Positions 26,601 to 39,280 of a stretch of DNA of 64,000 nt are shown here, piece by piece. The notes beneath the pieces were generated by a model that was given only the letters and a program-made list of their open reading frames with translations, had not been told where the DNA came from and made no database searches. Source of the DNA: Portulaca oleracea (taxonomy: Eukaryota; Streptophyta; Magnoliopsida; Caryophyllales; Portulacaceae); NCBI GenBank assembly GCA_029582165.1, contig CM055875.1, positions 7,609,501 to 7,673,500 on the forward strand, read 5' to 3'. Within the stretch, counting starts at the first letter, position 1, and the number at the start of each line of letters is the position of its first letter. A program made the position numbers and the translations under genes.

Positions 26601-29600
26601 AATGTCCATCGCCATAAAATCCACATATTCATGTAATCAATTATCGATATGGATGCCATTTATCGATACCATGAGAAAGACCTGTCAACTTTCAAGGTCA
26701 AACCATTGAAAAGAGCGAATCTCATACTTGCAACTGAAATATTTTGGATATCAAAATCAGAATAATGTTTATTAGCCACAGAATGTTGAGGTAAGCATAT
26801 TATGACTCAGTTTTTCGAGAAGCGATTCCCAAAATCTTGGAGGGTCTAAGTGTTTATAAGTATACAATGTACAATGTACTCTTCGACATATCACAAAATT
26901 TTAAGTTGGGATAAAGAAAAGAAAACAAAATTGGTTTTCTTCATTTTAACTAAATGAAGGAGATTTGAAGATGATAACCCACCAGATTTTTCCCATACTC
27001 ATAAGCTAAAGTTGCAACTTCTGCAGTTTGTCCTCCTAAAAGTGCAATTGCCTTGCAGCTATTGGAGATCAATGATGCTGTCTTGTAGTAGGTCTTTTCC
27101 ATATAATACTGCAAGCTGCATACAGAGCAGAACCAAATGATCAGTCTTAAATATATAATAGAACCAGAGTCAGAATACGAACTACTCATCACACCAAAAC
27201 CAACATAGATATCCATCACACCTATGATCTTAGTTCTTAGTTTTTATTACACATAATAATTAAAGAAAAGGAACATTGGGTTTAACAGAATAGAAACTGA
27301 ACCTCACTGGGTTCGGTTTATTTTTGGCTCACCTGTGGTTACCGCTTCACTTAAAGCCTCCCGCCCTTCTAAACGAATCAAACTCGGTTATGGAATCCAT
27401 TTTAAGGTGGATTTAGGTCCTTGGAGGATCATTTTTATCATCAATGGGAGCGGTGTTCACTTCATGGTAGACCCCAGACCCGGGACGAAGTTTCAGGTAT
27501 TCAATGGAACAGTTCCAAAGCCTTCTAAGCGGCTCAGGATAGCGGCAAGAATAAGCGACAACCTCGGAAGCTGAAAAAGGGGAGATGATCACTCTTTCCA
27601 TCACAACTACATCTATAGTATCCGATATTCTTGAGATTCAAGGAGCTTAAAGTTCACACAGAGCTTTCCATGAATATATTATAGGGCCAAACCGGAGTTT
27701 GGATGAAGAAGTTAAGCACATTTAAAGTTCGGCTGAAAAACTGCCCAACAGGCAGTCACAGCCATGACCATAACGGTCACGGTCGTGACCATAAGGGTCA
27801 CGCCCGTGACCATCCTCGACCATCAATTTTGGGTGAAGCCAAGGTCACAATTGTGACCCTCATGGGTCACACCCATGACACTGTTCTGCCGTGCTTCCTC
27901 TCGCGGAGTTTTGGATGTCACGCCTGTGATAGGGCCGACCTCAGGCCTTTTTCGCATATTTTACCCTTCCCTTTAAATAGAAACTACCGTTGTTTTTTGA
28001 GGGAAATAGAAGAGATAGAACATAGGTTTTATCAAAATCCTCTCCATTTTGAGTTTGTAATTAATGAGTGTTTGAAACTCCAATCAATGAAAGCTAATCC
28101 TTTTGAGTGGAATTGCTTGCTTTGTTTGTGAGTGGGTGGGTGATTCTCCCTACACTCTTTGGATGAGATTTCTTGGGTGATGTTCCTAGCTTGTGAAAGA
28201 TCCTTGTGCATGATTCTTCATTCTCGTAGTTCAACTTAATAAGTGAATTTTCTATAGAGTTGTCCATACCCTTTATGCTTCTTGTTCTTGTTTATTTACA
28301 AAACCCTAGATATTGTAGTTTGTGTTTGTATGAGTTCTATGGGTGGATTTCCATCATCCACATGATTAATTGAAACCCTAGGCCCAACCTATTCCAATTG
28401 GTATCAAAGCGAGGCATAGAACTCATAGTTTTGTTGGAAAGTATCTTGTTCGTGCCCGATTTGATAATTGTTGGTTTGGAGTGATTTTTGGTGTTCTTGG
28501 TGTTGCTTGGATGTGAAGCAAGTTCTTGATTGGTATTTGAATGATTGGTGAAGGTGTACAGTTTTGTAATTGAGTTTGAATTGTTGGATTTTGCTTGAGT
28601 TGTGTGGTTGTTGTTTTGTTAGTAGCTGGACTCAATCCAAGTTCACTCCATATTGTGTACATTCCCTTTTGTCGGTTTCACCCTATCTTTCCTCCACAAA
28701 TATGGCCTCGTAAAACTCCTCAAAATTATACACCCTACAAGAAAACCAAACTCCACAACCTCATTATACTACTCTCATCCTACTTCCCAAACCCAACCAA
28801 CCCCCGAGATGTCCATTCAACATCTCGAAAACAAAACACGAAAAGTACAATGTCAAATTGGTGACTTGCTCCACACTATGGCCTAATTGCAACTTGAATC
28901 CTTTGAAAAAGGTTATTGGAGATTCTACTCAGGGTCCCCGAACTCGCCATCATGACAATAAGCGGTCTCATGTTGAACGTCGACATTGTGGTTCTACTCA
29001 CGACTCTTAGCGGCCCTCCAGATAGGGTAAAGGAAAACAAGGTTCCCTCATGGCCCTCTCGAAAGGGAAACATTCACTCTCGAAGTGCGACTTCGTCTAA
29101 GGGAAATCGACCTTCCAAGCTACCCTAACCATCTTATGGACTTCAATAAGAAACTACAGAATATCTTAGGCAGCTCAAGGGCGGAAAATACTTCAAATGT
29201 AGAGCGTATGGTCATTACCAAGCTCAATGCCCTACGAAGGTGGTTGAAACACCCCAAACAAGTGAAGTACTCCAAAGGCTAGTGTTGAAGTCCCTGCTCA
29301 AGAAGTAGAGATTTCGCCTCCTAGGCGATCCTTAAAATCCTCTGCATTGAAAGTTTGTAATTGATAGGTGGAACTAATTAGGTTTTTACCCATTGAGATT
29401 GTGTAAAAGTAGGATTTTACCCCCAAGGTTTTAAAAATTAGTTTTATCCTACCTTAAGTTTGAATCAACTAATAATTAACCCACCTAACCTTTGTATTAA
29501 ATATTAAATACTACCTCCGTTTTTATTTATCTGTCGCCTAAGAAATTGTGTAAAAACTTTGACCATTAATATCTTAATTTGTATAATGATTCAACATACA

Positions 29601-32600
29601 AAATTGATGTCATTAGATTCATAATGAAGAATGTTATTTAAAAAGTATAATCTTATATTTTATACAAGTTTTATATTACAAATTATTGATTAAAGATTGA
29701 CACTGAAAACTGTAAATCATAGATAGAAAGATCGGAGGGAGTGCAACCTTTTCAGATCAAATTAATAATAAAATTAATGTTAATTGACAAAATTGCCCTT
29801 AACATAAAATTTTACAGCAGGGGAAACATACATTGAACATGAAGGAGGCGGCAACACACAGGCAACACACAGTGAAATTAACTGATTAATTTTTTGGAGG
29901 GATAAAGTTGTTTTTTCATGTTTTTAATTAAGGTTATTTTAGACTTTTCATACCATCCTACAAGGGTAAAATTGTCATTTACCGAAAAAAGAGTAAAATA
30001 ATAAAAAGTTCAAACTTCAAGTAGGATAAACCTAATTTTCCAAACCTTGAGGGTAAAATTCTACTTTCACTAAACCTCGATGGGTAAAATCCTAATTTGC
30101 TCTTGATAGGTGTTTGAAATCCTAATCAATGAAAGTTATTCCTTTTGAGTGGAATTGCTTGTGAATCTCTTTGTTTATGAGTAGGTGCTTTTTCTACACT
30201 CTTTAGGCGAGGTTTCTTGCATGATCAATGATTCCTTGCTTGTGGAAGATCCTTGTGCAAGATTCTTAGTTACCCTAGAATCCTCTATAGAGTTGTTCAT
30301 ATCCTTTATGTTTCTTGTTCTTGTTTATTTACAAAACACCAAAACCCTAAAATTGTAGTTTGTGTTTGTATGAGTTCTATGGGTGGATTTCCGTCATCCA
30401 CATGATTAATTGAAACCCTAGGCCCGGCGCGTTCCAGAAGCATGAAGTATTAGTAGTGAATAACGCATAGAAATATCAGTAATACCCTTGGCACCTCGAA
30501 CAGCTAACCCATGGAAAAGTGAAAATAATATCTAGCAGTATAACTATCACTCAAATCACCGGGAAACCAAAGTCCTTTGAAGGAATGGCATTCACTCCCA
30601 CGCATTAAGCATTTTACGTTATCATTTCTGATAACGAATGACCAGAATTGCATACCTTAGGCGCTGCTCAGATGTTGTTGTCATTTGCATTGTTTCACCA
30701 GTAACAAGATGTTCCACAACTTGAGCAAGTAATGATACAACCTGCTTCAAATTAGCACTATAGATTATTAGTTACCACATTACATGAAATGATTATTAAG
30801 CTAGATGGCATGACCAGAACACAAATTAAAGATAACAGACACTTGCTATTTAAAACATGTCCCAAGAACAAGTGTTACCTCTGTGTTTTTCAGAGAGGCC
30901 AAAGCTACACAAGCCCTAGACAATAGGAAATCGCCTGCCAGCACTGCCAACTACGCTTTGTCAAAGTGACAAAGTCAAGAAACATGATATAATGCTCGAA
31001 AGAAACAGCATATACACTGCACGTAAATGCATAGCTAAGTGTTACACGGCAAGCACCCATGAAGCATGGAATGTAATCATTTATGAGACGTTCTAAGGAA
31101 GAAATCCAAGGATTAGTACATACATACAAATATACATACTTATGCGTGTAGACACACACACACTTGGTGCCAACTACACTTTATGGAAGTGACAAACTCA
31201 AGGAACATCCTGCAATGCGGTACAGAAACACAATATACACTGCACCTGGATGCATGGCTAAGTGTTACATGGCATGTACACATGAACATAGTAATTAAAA
31301 TACCGATCCTGACCTACGATCCTACAATTTTATGATCCAAAATCCTCGATGCGATTCTACTATCTACATTCCGATCCACAATCCTAAGTGGGTTAATTCC
31401 GATCCTAACTACCCCATGGATCCGAGTTAGGATCCCGATTTTAACAACCTTGCCCACAAAGCATGGAATGTAATCATTTTTATGGGATGCTCAGAGGATT
31501 TGAACCCCCCCCCCCTACATATTTATGTATACATATATGTGTGAGTATGAGTGTGTGTGTGTGCTTGTACAGATGTAATGGTTGGGATTTCTGGGGCATT
31601 TATGGAATGTTATAGTTGCTCATGTTTACCATTTTAAAAAAATACATCATACATATCAATTGTATGGTGATTACCATTGACAATAAAAAAAACAACAAAT
31701 AATTACAAAAACACAATAAAACAAATGTAATTTATTTATAAAAGAAAAGAAAGCATATTTAATATATTGTTATGAGCAACTTATTGAGCAATCTTTCTTT
31801 AACATAACAAGAAAATTATTTTAAAAATAAAACAGCACGTAATACTCTGTTCATTATTTTATTTATTTAAATGCTGTTAAGACTCTTATAAAATATGAAA
31901 TATGAGTTGCAATTATCCACGCGCCTATTAGCTTAGACAAAAAGAATGCCATAAACAAAAATTAAATGAACACACACGGGGATATTTGGAATAATAGAAT
32001 GAAAATATACGTTGTTAACAATCATAATCATAATTTTATTTATTACTTTCTAAGATATATGAGTGCGAGCTTAACAGTAAAATGTAAAATATAATTAGCC
32101 ACCACATCATAATTTTATGCTTTCTAAATCAAAGTAATAATATAATCTTTCTTTGAGTTGTATTACTAATTCCAAAACCAAATATGAGTAATATAATTTT
32201 TTACATGTAACCACATCCAAAATCATCATAAATGTATCAAAAATATCAAACTGATTTTATTAATATACAAATAATGGCAATAACATTACATGATATCTAA
32301 TTATTCCCCATGCAACAAACGGATTAAAACACTAATATACTTGTATTCGAGACACATGAAGCTTTTAAATTGCAATGTGATTTTCGGAGTTCTTAAAATG
32401 ACTACATGTTCTCTTGTGTTTGAGACAAAATGCAAGGTTATAATTCTAGGTTATAATTGTTTATGCATTTGCATCCCACAATTTAACAAGTTTGTACTCT
32501 AGGAAAGAAAATATAGCGATAAGGACTTAATAGCTATGTTATTCCTAACTTTTCATTTTCCCTACTGTACTTGTATCGGACCCTAGACCCCCGGACAAAT

Positions 32601-35600
32601 GATACGACCCTCAACACTTACGAAGAAAATCTGAAAAATTCCTTAAAATAGCCGAGTCAGACACCAGCATCTGTCTACAATTAGCACAACATAATAGTAG
32701 CCTTTCCTTGGCATAGTTTCCAGATTTTGACAAGCTGTATGACTAGGATAAGTGGACAAAAGACTTGCCTTATTTCCCATAACTGAGTTCAACGAACTAA
32801 CACTACGTCTTGTCTCAGCATCATCCAAGACATCATCATGAAGAAGACTGGCCACCTGAAGAAAGAAATTGCACAGCTTAGAACCAAGAGACAATCACTT
32901 TCTTAGTCTTTTCACCACAGAAAATCAGATAAGAAACAAGCAAAAAGATAGAACAACAAAAATATCCACCATATCCGCCTAGACTGAGATTAAAAAAGCA
33001 TAAGGCACAGAAAAGTGCGAGGGTCCATGGGGCTTGAGGCACAAGCTCCATAACTTTTCGCACACAGAGCTCGCCCACTACAAAAACCACAGAAGTTCAA
33101 CTTGAGCAGCAAAAATCGAGAAATTCCCACAAAATCACAAAAATGCATGCGCTTTTGGAATGCCCTATGCTCCTGCATTCAGATGCACATAACTGTATAG
33201 CTTGCGCTTTTTCAAACCAAGTTCCTATAAAGGAGATAGAAGCAGTAAATAGAAATTGAATACCAGTATCATGCATTATCAATTCACATCATAGGTATAT
33301 GCGTCTATAATACACTAGTTGCCCTCTAGAACCCGGCATAGAATCGCTTTCAATGTCGTATTACTAGCTTAGATAAAGTGCTCTTTGGTAATTAATACTC
33401 AATACGCTACGGAGAGAGGAAGCACAACTATAATGATGCTCCCTTAAATTTTCATTTTCCCTGGATTTGATAACCTTTTTGGGATGATATGGGCATTCTA
33501 GATAGAGGCAAAGTTCAGTATCCATTTACGGTATAGCAGACGATCACAAGTGGTGTTCCCTATCTCTGAAAACATATCACTCGGTATATTATTGCATAAT
33601 ATCTATATGATAAGCAGGATGGTTATTTTAAAAAAAAAAAAGGTCCAGCACGTCAAAGCCTCTCTCTGATTATAGGGCAAGGCTACAAACATTAAAATAA
33701 GCCAAAACAAAATATCTATAGTAATTTAGACAGTACAGTTAAGCCTATAGGTTCCTAAAGCAACACTCATGAGCAACATAGGGTGAAATGAGTAAATTTG
33801 ATATGGGCTTTGTTTCCTTCACTTGCATCTCTAAACACTTCTCCAGCATATTGCAGGTATAAAATGAACGAACACTTGACATGGTAAGCCTCAAGATGGT
33901 CAAGCCATGATCATCAAAGGATGCACAAGTTTCTAGTCATCGCCTGTGAGAGCGTGACCCAATATAGATCCCACTGAGGTGTGTAGCAATCCTACCCAAA
34001 AGATTTCCCAGTGACCCCATAAACATTATTGGTGGTGGTGATGGTTGTGGTGTGTGTGTGCTTTGGGGGGGGGGGGGCATGGTGTTGGACTAGCCCTAGA
34101 GCCATCAAACAAATTTGAGACAGCACAAATCAATTTGAATAGACACTAAAAACAGAAGGGGAAAAAAAAAAGATTGCTGAAAACAAAGCAATTAGAGGGA
34201 TAAATAAAAGGCTATCACAGTAAGAGGCTAGACACCAAACTATTCCAACACAAGATAGGGCATGGGAAGCGCCTTTGAAGATAGCTGGGAGGTGGAATGC
34301 TTAGAATAATCAAGGAAGACCAGGGTTTGACTCATCTTAGGCTGTGAGCATGTGTAAGACTCATAACATCACCCTACAGCAAAAAACAACATAAAGTGCA
34401 AAAATAAAGATTGATAACTATGCACTAACATGGATCATCTCTGTAATTTCAGCAATACATTGCTGTCTTGTGCGTAACTCTGTTGCCAGCACATCAACCA
34501 TTCTATCAGGTGACGGTGTACTTGAAACTGAGACAGGGACGGGCATATTCAGGGCTGTAGCCATTAACAGTAAAACCTGCATAAATAACACCATAGCTTC
34601 TTAAGAGACCAGCAAGAGAGAGCTCAAACACAACAGTTACAAATTCAAACACCAATATCAAATTGTCAACAACATCATAAAAGCAAAAGCGCCTAACAGT
34701 ACATCATACTCCTCACAATTCAGGAAAAAATAATATCAAACTGTCAATATCTGAATGAGTGATGTAATCAGCGAAAGCATTCAACTTGTAAAGCCACCAA
34801 AAACGCACCGGCCTCGCTACTAGCAATCAAAGTAAGATAAGCCCCCTCAAAAATGGAAAGGTTTATCAAGAAACAAGATATTAAAACCGATGTGTTCGTT
34901 ATTTAGTAGTAGTAAGCATCTCATACAATGAGACTCACAACAAGGAATTCATGCAACTATAATGCAATAGGCAGGTAAAGTTGATACAAGCATATCAAGC
35001 GAATTCCAAGCAAACATTACCACGAGCATCAACCAAAATTTTGAACCTACCGTAGGGCGGAACCGCTTTCCTTCAACTCCCATTTTGAAGAAGTACTCAG
35101 CAGCAGATGCTAACTTTGGTACCTGTAAAAAAAACCTCTTTAGCAGACACAATAGAGTGCCTTGCACCTGAACAACATTTCTCTGCAAGTAGCATATACA
35201 GCAGTCATAAATAAAACAGACCTTTGAGACCACCATTGACCGCAATCTATTTGATAGGATTGATAATTCTTCAGCAACAAGGGAAAATGGGTCTGATTGG
35301 TCCTGCACAGAGCTTTCAGCCAATTTCAACACTTCAGATCACAGAACATTTATAGAAACTAAGAATAGAATGGACGAGCAAGTTTACCCTTGAACTATGT
35401 TACCTGGACTCGGGACACAGGTGTCCGACACAGACACGGATCCAAGGGTCCGACACGGCATTCCTAAAAATTACGGACACGGGGACACGGTACCCTAGGG
35501 TCCGACAAGGCACGGGAAACACAACCCCTAAGTTGCATAACACATTTAATTATATTAAAAGCGAAATATTAAATATTATTTTTTAAAGGCATCCTTATAT

Positions 35601-38600
35601 TGAACCCATGGATACTTTAATTTAAATTGATTTGGCCCATATAGAAAATATATTCAGCCCAATTTTAAAAAATCCAAAAAAATTACTGCCACTTTAATTT
35701 TAAAATAATCAAAATAAAAAAGTAGAAATGATCCAAAAATAAAACCCTAGGCCCAACTTTAATGTATGTGGTGTGCGCCTGTGACTTTCAGTTTCACGCC
35801 TCCCCATCCTCCCCCCCCCCCCCTCTTTCTCTCTCTGTTTCTGGAGTAGCAAAATGCAGTACCAACTACCGACGCAACGTCTGCTCCCCCACTCTCCTGC
35901 CTCTAACCGGCGACCGGACCAACTCCTGACTGGAGAAAACCCACCGGTGGGGTCGCATGGTCCATTCGACCTAAAGCCCCCAACTACCACCCAGAATATG
36001 CACCAATTGGTTGTCCAATTGTTCGATCTAGAGTTTGTCGCTGACTAGGGTTTCGTTCTTGGCCGTGTCCCGCAGTTCCGCCACGGGTCCCGTGTCAGGA
36101 TCCGTGTCGTGTCGTGTGGGCCCTGGTACGGCAGCCCTAACAGCCGAGTCCTGGTAACGTAGCCCTCGAAAGACAGACGGATGGGTGCACAGGCAAGAGA
36201 GAGGGAGAGTGACATCAGCAAGTAATATGAACTTTATAACTGTTTAAGAAAAACAAAAACTAAAGTTCTTGCTTAGATACTACTTTCATTCTTTTCAATC
36301 ACGTTATTTCATAGGCAACAGAGGCATAGCACAGGTGTATGACTTTTTTAATAAAGGAAAGCACAGACGTATGATCACCTAAAGCACTATGAAAATATAG
36401 CAACTCATTAAATATACAAAAACAAGTAGAAACATTGTGCTAATCCTTTCTAGATATTGCAAGTGTTGATACCATCCGAGTAGAATCATGTGCTTGAAGC
36501 CCAAATCCAATATCATGGAAGTATTCTGTATGGAGCTTGACATCATTACTTAAAGACTTCTCTCTTGGGATATCATTCCTTGAGCGAGGTGATGATTTCT
36601 ACCATGCGGATTTCTACCATGCGGATTTGAGGGCAAATCCTCTCCAGCCCAGGGAGGATGATACATTTCTTGGGCCCTTCCCTTCGTCCAAGAGGGGTGC
36701 CTTTTGATCAAGTAAAGCCTTCGGTAAAAGCTCTACTTATTCTAAGTATTGAGCTCATCATTTCTCACATAATCAAGGTATTTTAAACTAACAAGGGTAA
36801 CTATGTGATACTTCTGAGGCCTCTAAAGGTCATTAAGGAGCTAAGTATCCTCATAATACCAGTAACTAAGTCAGGATTAAGTTGATTTTCCATCTACTAA
36901 GCTTTAACCAACTTTAGAAGCAATTTGAAGAAGATTGAGAAATTTTCCAAGTGAGGGACAAAATGGTCATTTCACCTTGGTGGGATATTTTCATCAAGCA
37001 TCTTCTAGAAGCCTTGAAGACGAAGTTTTGGAGTAAAACCAAGGGTAAAACAGCTTCCACAAGGGGAATAATCAAGGAAAACGCAATTCACACACCCACT
37101 ACCTTGATTTGTACCATTGTACTTTTTGTCCCCCATTTGGAAACGGACCCTTCCCCCTCTTTTCCTAATATTTTCTAAGATACTAACAGCTGATTTCAGC
37201 CCCTTTTTGCTTCCGTTTGGGCGTGTATAAGGGGTGGGATTTAGCCTTTAATCTCAACCTTAGGATCTAATATGTGCTAGGGTCTTTCTGGCCACTAAGC
37301 TTACGTTCATTTCCTAGGGTTCTTCTAGCCTTTTTCCATATATATGAGGCCTTATGTAATGAAAACCAACCAGTTATGATGATGAATGAAATCCTTTTGT
37401 ATTTACAAACCAAAACACAAGCTTTATCCATATGATTATGGTGGTGCTATTCTATACTCTATAGAAGATTAGTGGTGATCTCCTTCAGCTAATCTTTGGT
37501 GGGTATTTTGGTGCATTCTTAGGGGTTTGATGGTGATTATATCTTTATTCAATCAACCTTGAAGGCATCAAGATCACTCGTTGAGTTATCTCTTTTAAAT
37601 TGATCATATCATTTTATTTTGCTTTTCTTATGTGTTGCGGCTGCTGCTGAGATTCACGTTTGTTTGGGGTGAATTTTTGCTGGTGTTTTCCTTCTTTTCC
37701 TGCTCAAATCAGTGGGGATTGAGTGTTGAATCATTGGTCCAATTTAAGGGTTGCATTCTTGAATTTAACCATGGTAGGCATTCTTGAATCTAAGGTGCAT
37801 TGATGGTGTCTTTATGGAGTTCTTTTCCTGCTCAAATCAGTGGGGATTGAGTGTTGAATCATTTGTCCAAAATGCACGCATCAACTCCTCTCAAATGAAT
37901 TGAGAAGTCTACTAGAATCACCATCACAAAGGAACAAAATTTATCCTCCTTTTACAAAGAAAGGAGAGCTGCTATCTTTTGCAATAATGAATAACCAACT
38001 GTCCCCCTAGAATGTCTCAATGTCAGTTGCTTCTTATATCGTAAAGATGAGCCAGTCAATCTCCCAAGCATTTCTGACGAGAGTATAGAGGAAATCATTC
38101 AATCAATAGTCTCACTGAGACAAAGATACATACTTACATTTCCTCCCCTTTTATCTCATGCCTTCCTATATGCCTGATCTTAATAAAAGGCTATATATCT
38201 ATAGTTTATGATTGATTATTCGCTTAGAGCCTCAAACTGCTAGAAACAGTTTCATACTTACAATCTAACCAAACCGAAGAGAAGTCCTTGACGACATGAA
38301 AAAGTCACATTATACTGTATCTTCGGAGCCAATTCTGACATGCTGTTTTACTTCTCTTCCACATGGAACATCATAGCCAAGTCAAATACATAACTGCTCC
38401 AGTAAAATATCAATTGAAATATTTTCACACAAAATCCATAAATAGTTTCATATGGACATTTCCACAACATGATGCATACTGAAATGAGAAAAATTACAAA
38501 TTCACACCTAACCTCTACAGTGGACGTGGCACTGTGATGAATACAATGTCTCATATCATGAAACCAAGGGGATGCCCAGACGTTATTATCTATGTAGCCC

Positions 38601-39176
38601 AGAACACCCTGCTCATCAGAAAGAAAACAAAATTATAGCATAGTCAAAAGCAAGTACGTTAAATCATATTTAGCATGAAAGTAGATATAAAAGGGATATC
38701 ACCAAAGTCTAGCAAAGCAGACACCATTTACTATTTGATTTATCCCTCCATCAAAATCACCAGGATGGCATAATGAATAGACTTATGGCAACGTATATGC
38801 TATAAATATGAAAAACAACCGGAGAAAGAGATTAAAGATAACATATACACAAAAAAATAAATAAATAAATATAAGTGGATAATACTACAGGCACAGCATT
38901 GCAATGAACTCAAATTCAAGCCTTCATGGGAGCAACGGTCACTACATGAAAGATTTTCAATTTACCATTTCTACCCAATGAGCCATTATATATTGCAGTT
39001 ATCAAAATTGAGCAGGTGATATAACCAATATCCATGGGCATTACTCTTACAAAAAAGGGGCAGGGGGAAACATTAAGCATTAGGATCCTGTACGTAGTTG
39101 CAAACTTGCAGTTCACATGGAAGATGAATATTGGCTCATAAGGATACCTTTTTGACAAAATGTTGCACCCTGCCCT

Positions 39177-39208
<32 letters not shown>

Positions 39209-39236
39209 ACAAAACAAAACAAAAAAAAAAAAACTA

Positions 39237-39280
<44 letters not shown>

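Larger units (their letters stand above)
21519..26982 (-). other. Intron 9 (5.5 kb)
   Basis: Contains a 16-C run (23051-23066), a decayed LINE RT fragment (24105-24310), a tandemly repeated AGCAAGCATCCCATACTACT (25396 and 25433), and a hAT-like MITE (25774-26369). The rest has no recognised feature. Confidence 0.7.
27572..30436 (+). mobile_element. Decayed gypsy-like LTR element in intron 8
   Basis: Left LTR about 27572-28396 and right LTR remnant about 29330-30436 share their 3' parts (Ser-rich leader region, identical ends ...TTCCA). After the left LTR, TTGGTATCAAAGC (28398-28410) is a degenerate PBS. The interior retains Gag traces: a zinc knuckle with its first Cys changed to Tyr ([15 protein letters not shown], about 29180-29225). 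GAAGC flanks both ends (27567-27571 and 30437-30441). The right LTR lacks the U3 portion. No pol is left. The left limit depends on the GAAGC match and is less sure than the right. Confidence 0.65.
27116..30655 (-). other. Intron 8 (3.5 kb), mostly a nested repeat stack
   Basis: A gypsy-like relic in the plus orientation fills 27572-30436. A Mutator-like MITE has inserted in its right LTR, and a Stowaway-like MITE lies inside that MITE. The remaining 27116-27571 holds an unassigned stretch with an 80-codon frame and no motif. Confidence 0.75.
35303..38512 (-). other. Intron 2 (3.2 kb)
   Basis: Contains a hAT-like MITE with target duplication (35395-36162) and a probable gypsy LTR (36659-37883). 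The rest, 37884-38512, shows nothing recognisable. Confidence 0.7.

Noticed and set aside
34949..35332. 127-codon frame as a single gene
   Set aside because: It is a read-through of synthase exons 3 and 4 and their short intron; splice sites and homology define two exons.
38916..39212. 98-codon frame beginning with a poly-Gly tract
   Set aside because: The N-terminus is the 31-C homopolymer read as Gly; no motif follows.
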